From: an uncultured Clostridia bacterium
Lineage (GTDB): Bacteria; Bacillota; Clostridia; Christensenellales; Aristaeellaceae
DNA length: 64,000 nucleotides
Direction: 5' to 3'
NCBI GenBank assembly: GCA_946413245.1
Contig: CAMKJS010000008.1
Location: 1 to 64,000, forward strand
Positions 60,816-64,000 of this stretch are shown in pieces (the first letter of the stretch is position 1; every line of letters starts with the position of its first letter). The notes beneath the pieces were generated by a model. It was not told where the DNA came from. It saw only the letters and a program-made list of their open reading frames with translations, and made no database searches. The position numbers were made by a program, and so were the translations under genes.

Positions 60816-61669
60816 TGGCGGCGAAAATCCTGGACGGAAAAAAGATGTCCGAAGCGCTTCGGCTGCAGATCTCGGAGCGGGTGGCGGCACTGAAGCAGCA
60901 GGGGATTACGCCCGGGCTGGCTGTGATTCTGGTCGGGAACGATCCTGCCAGTGAAATCTATGTCCGGAACAAGGAAAAAGGGTGCGCCGAGACCGGGATT
61001 TTCAGCACCACGATTCACATGAGCGGGGAGACGTCTCAGCAGGAGCTGGAGGATCAGATCCAGGCGCTGAACGCGGACGAAAGGTTCCACGGGATCCTCG
61101 TGCAGCTTCCGCTGCCCGCCCATCTGGATGAGCGGAAGGCGCTTGAGAAGATCCTGCCGGAAAAGGATGTGGACGGCTTCCACCCGGTCAACGCCGGGCA
61201 GCTGCTGAACGGGCATCCCGGCGTGGTCGCGTGCACACCCAAAGGCGCGCTCTACATGATTCATCAGACCGGGATCGACCTGACCGGAAAGGAAGCGGTG
61301 GTCGTCGGCAGAAGCAATATCGTCGGAAAACCGATGGCCATGCTGCTCCTGCAGGAAAACTGCACGGTAACGCTCTGCCACAGCCGGACGATAAATCTCG
61401 CCGAACACACGCGGCGCGCCGATATCCTGGTAGCCGCGGTCGGAAAAGCGGGCCTGATCAGAGGGGACATGATCAAGCCCGGGGCCGTGGTGATTGACGT
61501 CGGGATCAACCGGATCGACGGAAAAGTGCGTGGGGACGTGGCCTTCGACGAGGCGGAGCAGGTGGCTTCCTGGATCACGCCCGTTCCCGGAGGCGTCGGC
61601 AGAATGACGATCACCATGCTTCTTCAGAATACGCTGGAGGCTGCTGAGAGGTCTGTTCATGCTGAATGA
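60815..61669 (+). CDS. folD: Methylenetetrahydrofolate dehydrogenase/cyclohydrolase
   Basis: A 284-residue bifunctional one-carbon enzyme. Seen are AVILVGNDPASEIYVRNKEK with the lysine of the active site, GILVQLPLPAHLD, EKDVDGFHPVN, VVVGRSNIVGKPMAMLL (NADP-binding) and PVPGGVGRMTI. It starts one base into the preceding stop and overlaps xseA by 11 bases. Confidence 0.95.
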   Translation: MAAKILDGKKMSEALRLQISERVAALKQQGITPGLAVILVGNDPASEIYVRNKEKGCAETGIFSTTIHMSGETSQQELEDQIQALNADERFHGILVQLPLPAHLDERKALEKILPEKDVDGFHPVNAGQLLNGHPGVVACTPKGALYMIHQTGIDLTGKEAVVVGRSNIVGKPMAMLLLQENCTVTLCHSRTINLAEHTRRADILVAAVGKAGLIRGDMIKPGAVVIDVGINRIDGKVRGDVAFDEAEQVASWITPVPGGVGRMTITMLLQNTLEAAERSVHAE

Positions 61670-62930
61670 CAAAGTCGGAATGTCGGTATCGGATCTGAAT
61701 ATCCTGATTGCCGACGCGATCCGCAGGGAACCGCGAACGCGCAGTGTGACGGTCCGGGGGGAGATCAGCGGATTTAAGCACCATTTCGCGAGCGGACACT
61801 GGTATTTCGCCATGAAGGACGAAAACGCCTCCATCTCCTGCGTCATGTTCCGGCAGAACACGGTTCATTCCGAAATCAGACCCCGGGACGGCGCTTTCGT
61901 GCAGGTCAGCGGATACGTGGACCTGTACATGAAAAACGGAAGCGTGCAGCTGTATGTGACCTCCATGAAGGCGGACGGAATCGGCAGTCTGTACGCGCGC
62001 CTCGAGGAGCTGAAGCAGAAGCTGTCCCGGGAAGGTCTGTTCGATCCGGGGCGAAAACGGCCGTTGCCGTGGATACCGCGGAAGGTGGCTGTGGTGACGT
62101 CTGAAAGCGGCGCGGCGATCCAGGACATCCTGAACGTTTCCGCGCTGCGGTGCCCGTCGGTGCCGATTGTGCTGGTTCCTGTCACCGTGCAGGGAGAAGG
62201 AGCCGGTCTGGAAATCGCCCGGGGAATCCGGCAGGCCTGCGGGATTCCGGACGCGGACGTGATCATCGTCGCGCGCGGAGGAGGCTCGGCGGAAGATCTC
62301 TGGTGCTTTAACGACGAGGCTGTCGCCCGGGCGGTGGCGGCCGCCCCGATCCCGGTGGTTTCCGGTGTGGGCCACGAAACGGACACGACCCTCTGCGACC
62401 TGGCGGCGGATGTGCGCGCTTCCACGCCTAGCAACGCCGCGGAGCTGGTTTTTCCGGACAGGAAGGAACTGTTTCAGCGGTTTGCCTTTTGCAGGACGAA
62501 TCTGTGCCGCGCTGCCGCGGACAGAATTCAGAGCACGGAGCTGCGGGTCGCCAGGATGAAGGAAAGGCTGGCAGCCGGCAGGCCGGAAACCAGAATCCGG
62601 GAATACCTGGAACGGGAAGCGGCGCTGCGGGACCGCCTGATTCACGCGCTGAGAAGCATCGCGGAGCGGCGATCCGCGGAGGTGAGCGGCGCGCGGTTCC
62701 TGCTGCAGGAGGCGGTCACGCGGAAAGCGGAGAAGGCAAACACCGGCCTGAGTACGGCAAGAGCGCGGCTTGAATCCATCTCTCCGCTGCGGGTCCTGAA
62801 CCGGGGATACGCGCTGGTGTACGATTCGGAGCGGCATCTTCTGCCAAGTGCCGCCGAAGCGCGGAGAAGCAGCGGCAGAATGGAAATACAGTACGCGGAC
62901 GGAAAAATAAACGTAATCAGGAGTGAATAA
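61659..62930 (+). CDS. xseA: Exodeoxyribonuclease VII large subunit
   Basis: A 423-residue subunit of the single-strand exonuclease. The N-terminal OB fold (VTVRGEISGFKHHFASGHWYF) precedes the catalytic core with PRKVAVVTSESGAAIQDIL and IIVARGGGSAEDLWCFNDE, then VGHETDTTLCDLAAD. The C-terminal coiled coil and the LSPLRVLNRGYAL-type end (SISPLRVLNRGYALVY here) are complete. The ATG overlaps folD; GAGAGG lies about 7 bases upstream. Confidence 0.95.
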   Translation: MLNDKVGMSVSDLNILIADAIRREPRTRSVTVRGEISGFKHHFASGHWYFAMKDENASISCVMFRQNTVHSEIRPRDGAFVQVSGYVDLYMKNGSVQLYVTSMKADGIGSLYARLEELKQKLSREGLFDPGRKRPLPWIPRKVAVVTSESGAAIQDILNVSALRCPSVPIVLVPVTVQGEGAGLEIARGIRQACGIPDADVIIVARGGGSAEDLWCFNDEAVARAVAAAPIPVVSGVGHETDTTLCDLAADVRASTPSNAAELVFPDRKELFQRFAFCRTNLCRAAADRIQSTELRVARMKERLAAGRPETRIREYLEREAALRDRLIHALRSIAERRSAEVSGARFLLQEAVTRKAEKANTGLSTARARLESISPLRVLNRGYALVYDSERHLLPSAAEARRSSGRMEIQYADGKINVIRSE

Positions 62931-62934
62931 GCGG

Positions 62935-63189
62935 ATGACGGATCAGGAGCCGGAAAAAATCCCGGAGAAAATCCCGTTCGAGACGAGGCTGCAGCATGTG
63001 CAGGATATTATCCAGCGCATTGAGGGAAACACGCTTTCCCTGGAGGATTCCGTCCGGGAATTCGAGCGCGGCATGAATATCCTGAACGGACTGGAAACGG
63101 AGCTGGGCGATCTGAACAGGAAAATTACGGTTCTGCGCACGGGGAAGGACGGTACTCCGGAAGAAACGCCTCAGGGAGGGGAACGATGA
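62935..63189 (+). CDS. xseB: Exodeoxyribonuclease VII small subunit
   Basis: An 84-residue helical subunit. The segment RLQHVQDIIQRIEGNTLSLED followed by SVREFERGMNIL is the family core. The ATG at 62935 follows AGGAG (62919-62923) by 11 bases; a GTG four codons earlier overlaps that ribosome site and is less likely. The stop overlaps the ispA start. Confidence 0.9.
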   Translation: MTDQEPEKIPEKIPFETRLQHVQDIIQRIEGNTLSLEDSVREFERGMNILNGLETELGDLNRKITVLRTGKDGTPEETPQGGER

Positions 63190-64000
63190 GGAGCTATGAA
63201 GCGTACCGGCAAATCGTCGAGCAGGAGCTGGAGCAGGCGCTGAATTCGGTCGGGCAAATGCCTGAAACGCTTCGGAAAGCCATGCTGTACAGCCTGAAGG
63301 CGGGAGGAAAGCGCCTGCGTCCCGTCCTCCTGCTTGCGTGCTGTGAAATGGCCGGCGGAAACATCTCCGACGCGCTTCCGTATGCCTGCGCCGTGGAGAT
63401 GATTCATACCTACAGCCTGATTCACGACGATCTTCCGGCGATGGACAACGACGATCTTCGTCGCGGGAAGCCTACGAATCACAAGGTGTTCGGAGAAAAC
63501 ATCGCGATTCTGGCAGGCGACGGGCTGCTGAATTCCGCCGCGGAGCTGATGGCTGTTTCCGCGGCCGGAAGAGAGGACAATCTCGGGGCACGGGCAATGG
63601 CTGTCATTCTGCACCACGCGGGTGCCGCGGGTATGATTGCCGGCCAGACCGAGGATCTGGAAGCGGAAGGAGCGCAGCCGGATCTGAACATGCTGCAATC
63701 GATTCACCGGCATAAAACAGCCGATCTTCTGCAGGCGCCTGTGGAGGCCGGGCTGATTCTGGCCGGTGCCTCTCCGGAAACCGTCAGGCTGGGCAGCGAA
63801 TACGGCCTGGCGCTGGGCATGGCGTTTCAGATGACCGACGATCTGCTGGACGTAACGGGAAGCGCCGAAGAGCTGGGGAAAAACACGGGCATGGACGCGG
63901 CGATGCAGAAGATGACCTGGGTTTCCCTGCGGGGAATTGAGGGAACCAGGGCGGACGCCGCGGCGGCGGTTCAGCAGGCCGTCGGGGCGGCGGAGCGGAT
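63186..64000 (+). CDS. ispA: Polyprenyl (farnesyl/geranyl) diphosphate synthase, 3' end outside window
   Basis: A trans-isoprenyl diphosphate synthase making the precursor of undecaprenyl and quinone side chains. The first 271 residues are visible: KAGGKRLRPVLLL, the first Asp-rich motif in LIHDDLPAMDNDDLRRG, GDGLLN, HKTADLL and the second Asp-rich motif in QMTDDLLDVTG. The frame is open to the last base, so roughly 20-30 residues are missing. It follows xseB with a four-base overlap, the usual order. Confidence 0.93.
   Translation, partial: MRSYEAYRQIVEQELEQALNSVGQMPETLRKAMLYSLKAGGKRLRPVLLLACCEMAGGNISDALPYACAVEMIHTYSLIHDDLPAMDNDDLRRGKPTNHKVFGENIAILAGDGLLNSAAELMAVSAAGREDNLGARAMAVILHHAGAAGMIAGQTEDLEAEGAQPDLNMLQSIHRHKTADLLQAPVEAGLILAGASPETVRLGSEYGLALGMAFQMTDDLLDVTGSAEELGKNTGMDAAMQKMTWVSLRGIEGTRADAAAAVQQAVGAAER

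Noticed and set aside
1-64000. tRNA, rRNA, transposase, integrase, prophage or restriction genes
   Set aside because: Intergenic space is small and was read through; none of the characteristic sequences or proteins was found. A tRNA search program would settle the RNA part.

Overview
The window is about 64 kb of dense bacterial chromosome, roughly 55-60% G+C by eye. It holds 58 protein genes, mostly packed into operons with 1-4 base stop/start overlaps. Several gene orders are those of Bacillota: miaB-ricA-mutS-mutL-miaA-ynbB, hisS-aspS, an Asp23 gene followed by nusB-folD-xseA-xseB-ispA, and scpA-scpB. There is an L10 leader RNA in front of rplJ, and promoters are sigma-A-like, often with an extended -10. 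Type III glutamine synthetase, a split transketolase, a clostripain-type protease and YesM/YesN signalling point to an anaerobic Clostridia-type organism, perhaps a high-G+C gut or rumen lineage; that placement is inference. No tRNA, rRNA, insertion sequence, prophage or CRISPR array was seen.

Layout. 1-2.8 kb: amino-sugar metabolism (glmM, a hexapeptide acyltransferase, nagB), ending at a bidirectional terminator facing glnN. 5-14 kb: a sugar sensing and uptake locus with a YtfQ-like binding lipoprotein, histidine kinase and AraC-type regulator, then a second binding protein, a double ATPase and two permeases. 14-21 kb: yerC, pcrA, a divergent ligA, an M50 protease and scpAB. 21-29 kb: a membrane-anchored C11 protease, a radical SAM/DUF2344 pair, RNase G, miaB and ricA. 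29-36 kb: mutS, mutL, miaA, ynbB. 36-39.7 kb: split transketolase, a diacylglycerol-kinase-family gene and an EP-repeat protein. 39.7-43.8 kb: a membrane protein, cysS, a ComEA-like protein and dnaX.

43.8-47.4 kb, minus strand: yajC and a three-gene GlpA-like/FAD/DUF1667 redox operon. 47.5-49.5 kb: two uncharacterised proteins upstream of dapF. 49.4-52.9 kb, minus strand: a secreted protein and a CHAP hydrolase, then rplJL with its leader. 53-54 kb: a secreted SH3/peptidoglycan-binding protein. 54.2-57.4 kb: hisS-aspS. 57.4-64 kb: Asp23-AmaP-DUF2273, then nusB, a TsaD paralogue, folD, xseAB and ispA, which runs off the end.

Most of the window is core housekeeping. The parts most worth follow-up are the sugar locus with two binding proteins, the divergent DNA ligase, a candidate slippery A8 tract in dnaX at the expected gamma/tau position, the TsaD paralogue that keeps its metal triad, the displaced rplJL operon, and several secreted or membrane proteins without a recognisable family.
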